NCBI RefSeq assembly: GCF_026719705.1
Contig: NZ_JAPPRR010000001.1
Coordinates: forward strand, 907,255-971,254
Direction of reading: 5' to 3'
Source of the DNA: Pseudokordiimonas caeni
GTDB lineage: Bacteria > Pseudomonadota > Alphaproteobacteria > Sphingomonadales > Kordiimonadaceae
Length of the DNA: 64,000 bases
Below the pieces are notes generated by a model. That model did not search any database. It saw only the letters and a list, made by a program, of their open reading frames with translations, and had not been told where the DNA came from. Position 1 is the first letter of the stretch. The number at the start of each line of letters is the position of its first letter. Positions 8,400-17,316 of the stretch are shown piece after piece. Both the position numbers and the translations under genes were made by a program.

Positions 8400-10154
8400 A
8401 TGAAGCTTCTTCTTGCACTGGCTGTTGGCCTTTCCGCAACGGCCGTTCAGGCGGCGGACAAGGGCCATGACGCGCTGTCGCGCCTCTTTGCTGAGGAGCG
8501 GCAGGTTTACTATGCTGAAAACCCGGGTTCAGGCCCGATGGACCAGCCGCAGCCGATGGCGGACGAGATGCCGCACGAGAGCCTTGCCGATTTTGCCCGC
8601 CGCGAAGTTCAGGACCAGGCTTTCCTCGATGCCCTCCGCAAGATTGACCGCACGAAGCTGACGGAAGAAGACCAGCTCAATTACGACATGTTCGCCTACA
8701 TGATCGAAACGCGGCTCCTGTTCGCGAAATACCGGACATGGCGTATCCCGCTTTCGGGCGATACCGCCTTTCACGCCTACTCGCTCGGCATGGGCAATCG
8801 CTTGCGCTTCAAAAATGCTGACGACTATGAAACCTATATCCGCCGCATGCAGGATATCCCCCGCTGGCTGGAGGAAAATATCGCTGCCGCCCGTATCGGC
8901 ATCAAGGAAGGCTTCGTGGTCCCGGCCATTGTCATCAAGGGCGTGATGCCGAGCTTTGATGCGGCGGTCGTCGCCACCGCCGAGGAAAGCACGCTTTACG
9001 CCCCCTTCCGCGAGATGAACGGGGATGTGGGCGAAGCCGACCAGGCGGCCCTGCGTGCCAAGGCAAAAAAGGTGCTCGAAGGCAAGGTGCTGCCGGCCTA
9101 CAAGGCGCTTGCCGATTTCATGCACAATGAATATCTTCCTGCCGCACGGGAAGACCTCGCAGCCGTGAACCTGCCGGACGGCAAGGAATTCTATGATGCG
9201 ATGGTGCGCTATTATACCACGCTCGATATCACGGCGGACGATGTGCATGCGCTGGGCCTCAAGGAAGTGGCCCGCATCCGCGCCGAAATGGACGCGGTGA
9301 TGAAAGATGCCAAGTTCGACGGCACCTTCAAGGAATTCCAGAATTTCCTGCGCACTGATCCGCAGTTCTATGCCAAGACACCGCAGGAACTCTTGATGTA
9401 TGCCTCATGGCTTGCCAAGCGGATCGACCACAAGCTGCCGTCGCTTTTCGGCAAGCTGCCGCGCCAGCCTTATGGCGTGGTGCCGGTGCCCGATGCGATT
9501 GCCAAAAACTACACGACCGGCCGCTATTCCGGTGCGACCCTCGATAGCCCCACGGGCGGCGAATATTGGGTGAATACCTATGCGCTCGACCAGCGGCCTC
9601 TTTACGAGCTGCCGTCGTTGACACTGCATGAAGCGGTGCCCGGCCACCATCTGCAGAATGCGCTGGGGCTGGAGCTGGAGAATGTGCCCGAATTCCGACT
9701 GGAACTTTACCCGCATGCCTTCGGCGAGGGCTGGGGGCTTTATAGCGAAAAGCTCGGGCTCGAAATCGGCCTCTACACCACGCCATACGAACAGATGGGG
9801 CGCTTGTCCTATGAAATGTGGCGCGCCTGTCGGTTGGTCATTGATACCGGCATCCATTCAAAAGGCTGGAGCCGTGAACAGGCCATCCAGTTCATGACCG
9901 AAAACACCGCCCTCAGCCCGCTTAACATCAGCGCCGAGATCGACCGCTATATCGCTTGGCCGGGGCAGGCGCTGGCCTACAAGATGGGCGAGCTGAAGAT
10001 CCTGGAGCTGCGGGCCCGCGCCGAGAAGGAACTGGGTGCCAAGTTCGATATCCGCGCCTTCCATGACCGTGTACTATCAGCAGGTGGCGTTCCGCTGACC
10101 ATTCTGGACGACAGAATTGACAGCTGGATCAAGGCGCAAAAGGCGATTAATTAG
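8400..10154 (+). CDS. DUF885 family metallopeptidase, exported
   Basis: This 584-residue protein has the DUF885 zinc-site motif HEAVPGHH (His410 to His417) in its C-terminal half and a clear signal peptide (residues 1-19, cleaving near VQA). DUF885 proteins are predicted periplasmic zinc peptidases and are frequent in TonB-receptor-rich alphaproteobacteria. ATG 8400, preceded by GGGGGA, is preferred to an upstream in-frame start at 8244, because that would overlap the divergent isoaspartyl peptidase start and bury the signal peptide. The divergent pair of exported peptidases suggests a shared role in peptide scavenging (inference). Confidence 0.88.
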   Translation: MKLLLALAVGLSATAVQAADKGHDALSRLFAEERQVYYAENPGSGPMDQPQPMADEMPHESLADFARREVQDQAFLDALRKIDRTKLTEEDQLNYDMFAYMIETRLLFAKYRTWRIPLSGDTAFHAYSLGMGNRLRFKNADDYETYIRRMQDIPRWLEENIAAARIGIKEGFVVPAIVIKGVMPSFDAAVVATAEESTLYAPFREMNGDVGEADQAALRAKAKKVLEGKVLPAYKALADFMHNEYLPAAREDLAAVNLPDGKEFYDAMVRYYTTLDITADDVHALGLKEVARIRAEMDAVMKDAKFDGTFKEFQNFLRTDPQFYAKTPQELLMYASWLAKRIDHKLPSLFGKLPRQPYGVVPVPDAIAKNYTTGRYSGATLDSPTGGEYWVNTYALDQRPLYELPSLTLHEAVPGHHLQNALGLELENVPEFRLELYPHAFGEGWGLYSEKLGLEIGLYTTPYEQMGRLSYEMWRACRLVIDTGIHSKGWSREQAIQFMTENTALSPLNISAEIDRYIAWPGQALAYKMGELKILELRARAEKELGAKFDIRAFHDRVLSAGGVPLTILDDRIDSWIKAQKAIN

Positions 10155-10243
10155 AAAATTGTTCCCATATAACGAAAATGTGGGATTGAAATTCTAATCA
10201 TGTCGGTGTAGCGCTTGCGACAATAGAATGACGCGAGGAACCC

Positions 10244-11251
10244 ATGTCGCACCATAATCGCAAAGGCGGTGCCATCGCTGCCATCGGCAACACGCCGCTG
10301 ATCAAGCTCGAACATGCGTCCGAGTTGACCGGTTGCACGATCCTTGGCAAAGCCGAGTTCATGAACCCGGGCGGGTCGCTGAAGGACCGCCCGGCACTGA
10401 ATATCATTGAGGATGCTGAAAAGCGCGGCCTCCTGCAGCCCGGCGGCCTGATCGTTGAAGGCACGGCCGGCAACACCGGTATCGGCCTTGCGGTGGTGGC
10501 GAATGCCAAGGGCTATCGCACGCTCATCGTGATGCCGGAAACCCAGAGCCAGGAAAAGAAGGATACGCTGCGTATCCTTGGTGCCGAGCTGAAGCTGGTG
10601 CCGGCGGCTCCATACTCGAACCCAGGTAACTTCAACCATGTCGCCAAGCGACTGGCGGAAGAACTGGCGGCGACCGAAAAGCATGGCGTCATCTGGGCCA
10701 ACCAGTTTGACAACACCGCAAACCGGGAAGCGCATATCAAGACGACGGCGCGCGAAATCTGGGCACAGACAGACGGCAAGGTGGATGCCTTCATCACCGC
10801 CGTCGGTTCTGGCGGGTCGCTTGCCGGCACCGGCATCGGGCTCAAGGAATTCAACAAGGATATCGTCATCGGCCTTGCGGACCCGATGGGTGCTGCCATC
10901 TATTCGTATGTGAAGACGGGTGAGCTGAAATCCGAAGGCAGCTCGATCACCGAAGGGATCGGGCAGGGGCGCATCACCGCGAACCTCAAGGATGCGCCCA
11001 TCGACGAAGCCTTCCAGATTCCGGACACGGAAGCCCTGCCGGTTGTTTACGACCTCTTGCGGAAAGAAGGCTTGTGTGTGGGAGCCTCCACCGGTGTGAA
11101 CGTGGCGGGCGCCATCCGGTTGGCCAAACAGATGGGACCGGGCCACACGATCGTCACGCTCCTGTGCGATAGCGGCCTGCGCTACCAATCGAAGCTCTTC
11201 AATCCCGAGTTTCTGAAATCAAAGGACCTGCCGGTTCCTGACTGGCTTTGA
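10244..11251 (+). CDS. cysK: Cysteine synthase (O-acetylserine sulfhydrylase)
   Basis: This 335-residue PLP enzyme of the cysteine synthase/CBS family has its Schiff-base lysine in NPGGSLKDR (Lys47), the phosphate- and substrate-binding loop GTAGNTGIG (residues 73-81) and the glycine-rich GSGGSLAGTG loop. It replaces acetate of O-acetylserine by sulfide. It stands alone between the DUF885 gene and a convergent Sel1-type gene. No regulatory CBS domain is fused. A cystathionine beta-synthase activity cannot be excluded from sequence alone. Confidence 0.87.
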   Translation: MSHHNRKGGAIAAIGNTPLIKLEHASELTGCTILGKAEFMNPGGSLKDRPALNIIEDAEKRGLLQPGGLIVEGTAGNTGIGLAVVANAKGYRTLIVMPETQSQEKKDTLRILGAELKLVPAAPYSNPGNFNHVAKRLAEELAATEKHGVIWANQFDNTANREAHIKTTAREIWAQTDGKVDAFITAVGSGGSLAGTGIGLKEFNKDIVIGLADPMGAAIYSYVKTGELKSEGSSITEGIGQGRITANLKDAPIDEAFQIPDTEALPVVYDLLRKEGLCVGASTGVNVAGAIRLAKQMGPGHTIVTLLCDSGLRYQSKLFNPEFLKSKDLPVPDWL

Positions 11252-11255
11252 AGTC

Positions 11256-12341
11256 TTAGCTCTTTTTGTAAGCCTTGCACCAGCGGCTGCCGGCGTCGGC
11301 GCCGCTGCACAGGGCTTCCAGCTCCAGCCGGTTGACGCTGAACATACAGCTGTTCTTATAGTCGGCAAGGAACGCGGTATAGCGGTCGACTTCCCGGTTA
11401 TAATTGCGCTGTTCGTCGTTGAAGGCCGCGCCGTCGGCATTCACCTCTGCCTCATAGGCCTGAAAATCGCGCCACTTTTCCGGGGTGACAGCATGGTCTC
11501 GCAAGAAGGCCAGATTGTTGGTCTCGGTTTTCAGCGCCTTGCGCCATTTATCGAGATCGCGCTTGTATTTTCTGAGTTCCTTTTTGCCTTCGTCGGCTTC
11601 CTTGCCCATCGCGATACAGGTGCGCCCTTTTGTCATGATCGCCGGATCCGGCTGCTTCGGCTGTGCCGAGGCGACAGGTGCCGCCGGGGCGGGCTTATTG
11701 CTTGCGGCTGTCATGCCGATTTTTGGGGCAGGTAGTGTCGCCAGCACTTGCGTCGCTTTCTCGGCGATGTCCTTTCCGGGGTTCAGCTTCAGGGCACGCT
11801 TGTAGAAATAATTGGCTTCAAGTGTTTTGCCTGAGCTTCGGTAGATTTCACCCAGTTCAAAGGCCGCGTCGTCCATACCCAGGATTTCTGCGGCCTTGAA
11901 ATGCTTGATCGCAAGCTCCCTGTTTTTGGTGATCGCTCCTTTGCCGATATTGTAGGCAACGGCGAGGTTATGGTGTCCGACAGGATTGCCGCGGTCGGCG
12001 GCAGCCCGGTACAGGATATAGGCATAGGCCTCGTTTTTCTTCACGGATTTCCCGTGCAGGTAAAGCCAGGCAAGATTGGTGGCTGCAAATCCGGCATCGA
12101 TCTGCTGTTGCGTGGCGCTGTAAGGGTTGGCGAGCGGTCCCTTGCAGGCCGGGTCCTGTGTGCAACGTGCCGATACCTCTTCAAGCTGCCTGAGCGCCTG
12201 CTTGTCGCCCGCGGCGGCCCGGTCACCGACCTTGTTCCATTCACTGCGGGCTTCGGCCAGATGCTTCGGCAGGATATCCGCCGTGGCCGCTGGTGCCAGA
12301 GCCATGAAGATAAAGGCGGTCAGAAGGCGTCGTGCAGGCAT
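11256..12341 (-). CDS. Sel1/TPR-repeat protein with signal peptide
   Basis: This 361-residue secreted or periplasmic protein has a signal peptide ending near PAATA, Sel1-like helical repeats over about residues 75-185 (for example AWLYLHGKSVKKNEAYAYIL), a Pro/Ala-rich linker (about 200-225) and a charged helical C-terminal region with several cysteines. Sel1 proteins are scaffolds, and no catalytic function is implied. I chose ATG 12341, which has GGAGA upstream and starts directly at the signal peptide, over 12371. It converges on cysteine synthase with only 4 bases between. Confidence 0.8.
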   Translation of the reverse strand: MPARRLLTAFIFMALAPAATADILPKHLAEARSEWNKVGDRAAAGDKQALRQLEEVSARCTQDPACKGPLANPYSATQQQIDAGFAATNLAWLYLHGKSVKKNEAYAYILYRAAADRGNPVGHHNLAVAYNIGKGAITKNRELAIKHFKAAEILGMDDAAFELGEIYRSSGKTLEANYFYKRALKLNPGKDIAEKATQVLATLPAPKIGMTAASNKPAPAAPVASAQPKQPDPAIMTKGRTCIAMGKEADEGKKELRKYKRDLDKWRKALKTETNNLAFLRDHAVTPEKWRDFQAYEAEVNADGAAFNDEQRNYNREVDRYTAFLADYKNSCMFSVNRLELEALCSGADAGSRWCKAYKKS

Positions 12342-12407
12342 CGGTATCCGGTCTCCTGTCTGTTTCGCCATGAAAGATACAGAAACGAGCCGGAATGGCC
12401 AACAGAA

Positions 12408-12896
12408 TCAGGCCTTTCGCCGGGTCTTCGGTGCCTGTGCCTCAAGCGGCAGCCTGGCGCGTTTGAGCACGGTACGGAGCGCAAAGCTTGAATGCACCCG
12501 CGCCACGCCGGGCAGGCGGGTGAGGGTGTGGTGGACGCGCTCGTAATCCGGTGCGTCCTTCACCACGACGCGCATCAGATAGTCCACGTCCCCGCTCATC
12601 AGATAGCATTCCATCACTTCGGGCACGCCTTTGACCGCGAGCTCGAACTGGTCAAGCTGGTCTTCCTGCTGGCGGTCGAGGCTGACCCGCACGAACACCG
12701 AGCCCGGCAGGCCGACATTGGCGCCGTTCACCACGGCCGAATAGGACTGGATGACGCCCGCTTCCTCCATCGCCTTCACGCGGCGCAGGCAGGCGGATTC
12801 AGAAAGGCCGACGCGCGCAGCCAGTTCCACATTGGACAGCCGGCCATTTTCCTGCAGGGCGGCGAGTACCGCATAATCAATCTTGTCGAGCTTCAT
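12408..12896 (-). CDS. Lrp/AsnC family transcriptional regulator
   Basis: This 162-residue protein has the N-terminal winged-helix HTH of the Lrp family (LDKIDYAVLAALQENGRLS, then VGLSESACLRRVKAM) and a C-terminal RAM ligand-binding domain (MSGDVDYLMRVVV). ATG 12896 gives the normal family length, while a TTG at 12935 would add 13 unconserved residues. It is transcribed divergently from alanine dehydrogenase. Lrp-type regulators next to ald commonly activate it in response to alanine or leucine, so that is the likely target. Confidence 0.92.
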   Translation of the reverse strand: MKLDKIDYAVLAALQENGRLSNVELAARVGLSESACLRRVKAMEEAGVIQSYSAVVNGANVGLPGSVFVRVSLDRQQEDQLDQFELAVKGVPEVMECYLMSGDVDYLMRVVVKDAPDYERVHHTLTRLPGVARVHSSFALRTVLKRARLPLEAQAPKTRRKA

Positions 12897-12928
12897 ATCT
12901 GGCGGATCATTCGATAGTTTATCTAATT

Positions 12929-12946
12929 TACGCAAGAATCTGCGAA
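12929..12946. promoter_or_regulatory. Candidate Lrp-type operator between lrp-like gene and ald
   Basis: CGCA-agaatc-TGCG (12931-12944), flanked by T/A-rich steps, forms an inverted repeat with an A/T-rich centre, as expected for Lrp/AsnC sites. It lies 35 bases upstream of the regulator start, within the 160-base divergent gap with ald. Assignment rests only on position and symmetry. Confidence 0.3.
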
Positions 12947-13056
12947 AATGATGCGCCAGAAATCATCGCTTCGCAAGGACATTCGAGGTCTCGCCTGCTA
13001 GATTGCGGGGCATCCGGGGCGGGAAGTGCCCCATTGTCATCCTAGTGGAGGGAAGC

Positions 13057-14175
13057 ATGCTTGTAGGCGTTCCGAAGGAAATCAAAGTCCGCGAATATCG
13101 CGTTGGTCTGACCCCTGCGTCCGTGCGCGAAATGATCGCCCATGGCCACAAAGTGATCGTGCAGAAAAATGCCGGTTACGAAATCGGCTTTGTGGACGAG
13201 ATGTATGTGGCGGCCGGTGCCGAGATCGTTGAAACCGCGAAAGAGGTTTTCGACCGCGCCGACATGATCGTGAAGGTGAAAGAGCCTCAGGCCGTTGAGT
13301 GCGAAATGCTGCGCGAAGGCCAGATCCTTTACACCTACCTGCACCTGGCGCCCGATCCGGAGCAGACCCAGGGTCTCATCAAATCCGGTTGCGTGGCTGT
13401 GGCCTATGAAACCGTGACCGACAAGTTTGGCGGCCTGCCGCTGCTGGCACCGATGTCTGAAGTCGCGGGTCGTATGTCGATCCAGGCGGGTGCCCATGCG
13501 CTGGAGATGAAAAACGGCGGCCGCGGCCTCCTGCTCGGCGGTGTGCCGGGTGTGGCGCCTGCCAAGGTCACCATCATCGGCGGCGGCGTGGTTGGCACCA
13601 ACGCGGCCCGCATGGCGGTTGGCATGGGCGCGGACGTCGTGATCCTCGACCGTTCGATCCGCCGCCTGCAGCAGCTGGATGACATCTTCAAGGGCGCAGC
13701 AAAGACCATCGTGTCGAACACCGGCACGCTTGAAGAGCATGTGCTGGATGCCGACCTCGTGGTTGGCGGCGTGCTCATCCCAGGCGCGGCTGCACCGAAG
13801 CTCGTCACCCGCGAAATGGTATCGGCCATGCCGCGCGGTTCGGTCCTTGTGGACGTGGCGATCGACCAAGGCGGTTGCTTCGCGACCTCCAAAGCCACCA
13901 CCCACGAAAACCCGACCTATATCGTCGACGAAGTTGTGCACTACTGCGTGGCCAACATGCCGGGCGGTGTGGCACGGACCTCGACCCTCGCGCTCAATAA
14001 CGCGACGCTGCCGTTTGCGCTCGCACTGGCTGACAAGGGCTGGAAAAAGGCACTGGCGGATGACGAACATCTGCTCAATGGCCTTAACATCGCCAACGGC
14101 AAGGTTACCTACGAAGCGGTTGCCCATGACCAGAACCTTGCCTACACCCCGGCGCGCGAAGCTATTGGCGCCTAA
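13057..14175 (+). CDS. ald: Alanine dehydrogenase
   Basis: This 372-residue NAD-dependent enzyme interconverts L-alanine with pyruvate and ammonia. The active-site residues fall at the standard positions Arg15, Lys75 and His96. The dinucleotide motif is [16 protein letters not shown] 13057 is preceded by GGAGG at 13048-13052; an upstream in-frame start at 13003 would add a non-family leader. It is divergent from an Lrp-type regulator and 25 bases ahead of an asparaginase, forming a small amino-acid catabolic group. Confidence 0.95.
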   Translation: MLVGVPKEIKVREYRVGLTPASVREMIAHGHKVIVQKNAGYEIGFVDEMYVAAGAEIVETAKEVFDRADMIVKVKEPQAVECEMLREGQILYTYLHLAPDPEQTQGLIKSGCVAVAYETVTDKFGGLPLLAPMSEVAGRMSIQAGAHALEMKNGGRGLLLGGVPGVAPAKVTIIGGGVVGTNAARMAVGMGADVVILDRSIRRLQQLDDIFKGAAKTIVSNTGTLEEHVLDADLVVGGVLIPGAAAPKLVTREMVSAMPRGSVLVDVAIDQGGCFATSKATTHENPTYIVDEVVHYCVANMPGGVARTSTLALNNATLPFALALADKGWKKALADDEHLLNGLNIANGKVTYEAVAHDQNLAYTPAREAIGA

Positions 14176-14200
14176 GCCGATTTGGGTGTAGAAGGCAGGC

Positions 14201-15187
14201 ATGACCAGCTTGCCGCATATTCAGGTGTTCGCCCTTGGCGGCACCATCGCCATGACCCCCGGTGCGGCCTCCGCCTCGCCGGGGGTCGTGCCGTCTTTGA
14301 CCGCTGCCGATCTGGTGGCGGGTGTTCCTGAAATTGCCAATGTCGCTCATGTCAGGGCGCAAACATTGATGCAGGTGGGCAGTGCCAACCTGACGCTCGC
14401 GCATGTGGCGGAGGTCTGTCGCCGCGCCGAAGCCGGCGATGCAGCGGGCTATGTGGTGACCCAAGGCACCGATTCGATGGAGGAAACCGCCTTTGCGGCC
14501 TTCCTTCTCTATGAAGGTGACGCACCCATCGTTTTCACCGGTGCCATGCGCTCGGCCAATATTCCGGGGGCGGACGGGGCGGCGAACCTTCTGGCTGCCA
14601 TCCGTGTGGCGGCAAGCGGCGGGGCGCCGCATGTATCAGTCGTCATGAATGATGAAATCCACGATCCCGCCCGTGTGCGAAAAAGCCACACAAGCTCGGT
14701 CGCCGCTTTCACCTCGCCCGGCGGGCCGGAAGGCCAGATCGTTGAGGGGCGCGTTTTCCTGCGCGGGCCGCTGCCGGTCCGGCACGCCCCAATGAAGCTG
14801 GATGCGGCGAAGGCACAGCCGGTGGCGCTGCTGACCGCGACGATGGACGATACGACCGCGCTCGTCGAAGCCCTGCCGTCGCTTGGCTACAAGGGTACTG
14901 TGATCGCGGCCTATGGCGGCGGGCACCTTTCCGAACCTTGGGCAGATGCTGCCGCAAAACTGGCCGCTGAAATGCCCGTGGTGCTCGCCACCCGCACCGG
15001 GGCAGGCCGGGTGCTGGAGAAAAGCTATGGCTACCGGGGTGCTGAGATCGACCTGATCGAGCGCGGCCTGATCCCTTCAGGCGGGCTTGATACAAGGAAA
15101 GCCCGCATCCTCCTGTCACTGCTTCTCGGCAGCTATGGCACCGAAGATGCCAAAGCGCGTTTCTACGGCTTCGCGAGCGGGATTTGA
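14201..15187 (+). CDS. L-asparaginase (bacterial type I/II amidohydrolase)
   Basis: This 328-residue protein has both asparaginase signatures: ALGGTIAM with nucleophile Thr15, and VTQGTDSMEET with Thr90-Asp91. A lysine in RVRKSHTSS matches the catalytic Lys. No signal peptide is present, so the enzyme is cytoplasmic. It would hydrolyse asparagine to aspartate and ammonia. It follows alanine dehydrogenase and is 4 bases ahead of a GNAT gene, so the three are probably cotranscribed. It is unrelated in fold to the isoaspartyl peptidase at 7312-8319. Confidence 0.9.
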   Translation: MTSLPHIQVFALGGTIAMTPGAASASPGVVPSLTAADLVAGVPEIANVAHVRAQTLMQVGSANLTLAHVAEVCRRAEAGDAAGYVVTQGTDSMEETAFAAFLLYEGDAPIVFTGAMRSANIPGADGAANLLAAIRVAASGGAPHVSVVMNDEIHDPARVRKSHTSSVAAFTSPGGPEGQIVEGRVFLRGPLPVRHAPMKLDAAKAQPVALLTATMDDTTALVEALPSLGYKGTVIAAYGGGHLSEPWADAAAKLAAEMPVVLATRTGAGRVLEKSYGYRGAEIDLIERGLIPSGGLDTRKARILLSLLLGSYGTEDAKARFYGFASGI

Positions 15188-15191
15188 CGAC

Positions 15192-15623
15192 GTGATCGTC
15201 CGCCCCTATCGCGCGGCTGATATCGAGGGCGTTCTTGCTGCGTGGGAGCGCGCATCAAGGCTTGCGCATCCCTTCCTGACGGAAGATTTTCTGGATGCAG
15301 AACGCGAGCGCATCCCGAGCCTCTATATCCCGAATACAGATGTCTGGGTCGCTGAGGTCGGCGGTGCCGTCGTCGGCTTCATTGCACTTGCAGGCAATGA
15401 GGTCGGGGCGATTTTTATCGATCCTGCATGCCACGGGCAGGGCATCGGCAAGGCGCTGATGGATCAGGCCGCATCGCTGCATGCAACGCTGGAGGTCGAG
15501 GTATTCGAGGCCAATTCGGTTGGCCGAGCCTTCTATGACCGTTACGGCTTCAAGTTTCTCGAACGCAAGAAACACGGCGAAACGGGCAACATGCTGCTGC
15601 GGTTGGCCTACCGGCCTGCCTAA
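15192..15623 (+). CDS. GNAT family N-acetyltransferase
   Basis: This 143-residue GNAT protein begins VIVRPYRAADIEGVLAAW and carries the acetyl-CoA loop motif CHGQGIGKALMDQA, followed by the typical NSVGRAFYDRYGF segment. GTG 15192 is the likely start, 4 bases after the asparaginase stop. An earlier in-frame start at 15087 lies inside the asparaginase gene and encodes an unlike leader. The substrate is unknown. The 3' end overlaps the convergent MarR gene by 4 bases. Confidence 0.85.
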   Translation: MIVRPYRAADIEGVLAAWERASRLAHPFLTEDFLDAERERIPSLYIPNTDVWVAEVGGAVVGFIALAGNEVGAIFIDPACHGQGIGKALMDQAASLHATLEVEVFEANSVGRAFYDRYGFKFLERKKHGETGNMLLRLAYRPA

Positions 15624-16087
15624 GCCCCGTCCGCGTGCAGTTGCACGTCATCAAGCTTGTCGAGGAGGGCCGTCAGCTGTGCCTGTTCGTCCGCAGTCAG
15701 GCCTGAAATCAGCCGGTCTTCATAGTCAAGCGCCAGTGGCACGATCTGTTCGTATACGGCTCGCCCCTTGGCCGATAGCGCGAGGACGGAGCGGCGGCGG
15801 TCGTCTTCCGCGAAATGGCGCTCGATCCTGCCGCTTTCCAGAAGCCGGTTGACGGCGCGGGAGACCGCCACCTTGTCCATCGCCGTGCGGTCGGCGACGT
15901 CGGCGGCCGAAAGATCTGGCGTTTCACCGAGGACTGCCATGATTCGCCATTCGGGCAGGGTCAGCTGGAAAACCTCGCTATAGCGGTCTGCAATCGCGCG
16001 GCTGATGCGGTTCGACAGCACCGAAAACCGATAGGGCAGGAAAGCCTTTAGCCTGAGTTCCCGTTGGTTCCGTTGCATTTCGTCCAT
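15620..16087 (-). CDS. MarR family transcriptional regulator, probable repressor of hppD cluster
   Basis: This 155-residue winged-helix regulator has a recognition region with TAMDKVAVSRAVNRLLESG and the wing motif EDDRRRSVLALS. ATG 16087 lies 6 bases behind AGGAA; a GTG one codon upstream is possible. It is transcribed divergently from hppD, and two tandem inverted repeats lie in the shared region, one in the spacer of the hppD promoter. This matches MarR-type repression relieved by an aromatic intermediate such as homogentisate or 4-hydroxyphenylpyruvate (inference). Confidence 0.9.
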   Translation of the reverse strand: MDEMQRNQRELRLKAFLPYRFSVLSNRISRAIADRYSEVFQLTLPEWRIMAVLGETPDLSAADVADRTAMDKVAVSRAVNRLLESGRIERHFAEDDRRRSVLALSAKGRAVYEQIVPLALDYEDRLISGLTADEQAQLTALLDKLDDVQLHADGA

Positions 16088-16116
16088 CACAATTCCTACA
16101 GCTTGTCGTAATCCCC

Positions 16117-16145
16117 TTGCAGACAGTTTCGTATGAAACTAATAT
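16117..16145 (+). promoter_or_regulatory. Sigma-70-type promoter for hppD
   Basis: TTGCAG (16117-16122), a 17-base spacer and TAATAT (16140-16145) form a good housekeeping promoter reading toward hppD. The spacer contains a perfect inverted repeat, so repressor binding would block RNA polymerase. Confidence 0.6.
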
Positions 16146-16160
16146 GGTTTCAAGAGAAAC
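16125..16160. promoter_or_regulatory. Tandem MarR-type operators
   Basis: Two inverted repeats share the same half-site. AGTTTC-gtat-GAAACT spans 16125-16140 and GTTTC-aaga-GAAAC spans 16147-16160. Their centres are 21 bases apart, two helical turns, so two dimers could bind one DNA face. The first lies between -35 and -10 of the hppD promoter and both lie upstream of the divergent marR. Confidence 0.65.
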
Positions 16161-16163
16161 GGT

Positions 16164-16185
16164 CGGGCAGGGGATAGCCTGCCCG
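16164..16185 (+). promoter_or_regulatory. Leader hairpin in the hppD 5' region
   Basis: CGGGCAGG-ggatag-CCTGCCCG is a perfect 8-bp stem immediately downstream of the predicted hppD transcription start. It is followed by CTTTCC rather than a clean U tract. It may protect the 5' end of the transcript or act as a weak attenuator. Confidence 0.45.
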
Positions 16186-16240
16186 CTTTCCGTTCATCTG
16201 TAAATTCCGCATGTGCGGCGCAAGACTGAAGGAGCGTTAC

Positions 16241-17305
16241 ATGGCTGAACTCTGGGACAACCCGCTTGGCACTGATGGTTTCGAATTCGTTGAGTATGCG
16301 GCCCCCGATCCGCAGCTCCTTCGCACGCTGTTTGAGCGCCTCGGCTTCCCGGCGGTCGCCCGCCACCGCTCGAAAGATGTGACCCTGCACCGGCAGGGCG
16401 ACATCAACTTCATCATCAATGCCGAAAAGGACAGCTTCGCCCAGAAGTTCGCCGCCGAGCACGGCCCCTGTGCCTGTGCCATGGCCTTCCGCGTGAAGGA
16501 TGCAGCCTTTGCCTTCAAGAAGGCCGTTGAAGCCGGCGCCACGCCCGTGGAAAACGAAGTCGGCCCGATGGAGCTGAATATCCCGGCCATCGAAGGCATT
16601 GGCGGCAGCCGCCTTTATCTCGTGGACCGCTACGGCAAGAACACGATCTATGACGTGGACTTCGTGCCGATCGAAGGTGCCAATGCCGCCTCGCTTGATG
16701 CCGGCCTCACCTATGTCGATCACCTGACGCACAATGTGATGCGCGGCAATATGGACAAGTGGGCGGGCTTCTATCAGAAGCTCTTCAACTTCCGCGAAAT
16801 CCGTTATTTCGATATCGAGGGGAAGCTGACCGGCCTCGTGTCCCGCGCGATGACGAGCCCCTGCGGCAAGATTCGTATCCCGATCAACGAATCGTCGGAC
16901 GACAAGTCCCAGATTGCCGAATATCTGCGTGACTATAATGGCGAAGGCATCCAGCATATTGCGCTGGGCACCGACGATATCTTCAAGACGGTCGACGTGC
17001 TGCGTGGCCGTGGTGTGGCCTTCCAGGACACCCCGGACAGCTATTACGAGCTTCTGGACGGCCGCGTGAAGGATCACGGCGAAAACACGGCCGAGCTGAA
17101 AGCCCGCCGTATCCTTCTGGACGGCGCGCCGACCGAGGGCCAAGGCCTGCTGTTGCAGATTTTCACCCAGAATGTGATCGGCCCGATCTTCTTCGAGATC
17201 ATCCAGCGCAAAGGCAATGAAGGCTTCGGCGAAGGCAACTTCCAGGCGCTGTTTGAAAGCATCGAGCTCGATCAGATCCGCCGCGGCGTCCTGAAAGCCG
17301 ATTGA
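16241..17305 (+). CDS. hppD: 4-hydroxyphenylpyruvate dioxygenase
   Basis: This 354-residue Fe(II) dioxygenase converts 4-hydroxyphenylpyruvate to homogentisate, the second step of tyrosine degradation. It has two VOC halves. The metal triad is His161 (YVDHLTHNV), His239 ([10 protein letters not shown]) and Glu319 (IFFEII), matching the spacing in characterised bacterial HPPDs. ATG 16241 follows AAGGAG at 16229-16234. Its stop lies 11 bases before the next ATG. The operator-overlapped promoter upstream indicates MarR control. Confidence 0.96.
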   Translation: MAELWDNPLGTDGFEFVEYAAPDPQLLRTLFERLGFPAVARHRSKDVTLHRQGDINFIINAEKDSFAQKFAAEHGPCACAMAFRVKDAAFAFKKAVEAGATPVENEVGPMELNIPAIEGIGGSRLYLVDRYGKNTIYDVDFVPIEGANAASLDAGLTYVDHLTHNVMRGNMDKWAGFYQKLFNFREIRYFDIEGKLTGLVSRAMTSPCGKIRIPINESSDDKSQIAEYLRDYNGEGIQHIALGTDDIFKTVDVLRGRGVAFQDTPDSYYELLDGRVKDHGENTAELKARRILLDGAPTEGQGLLLQIFTQNVIGPIFFEIIQRKGNEGFGEGNFQALFESIELDQIRRGVLKAD

Positions 17306-17316
17306 GGAGAGCGGGC

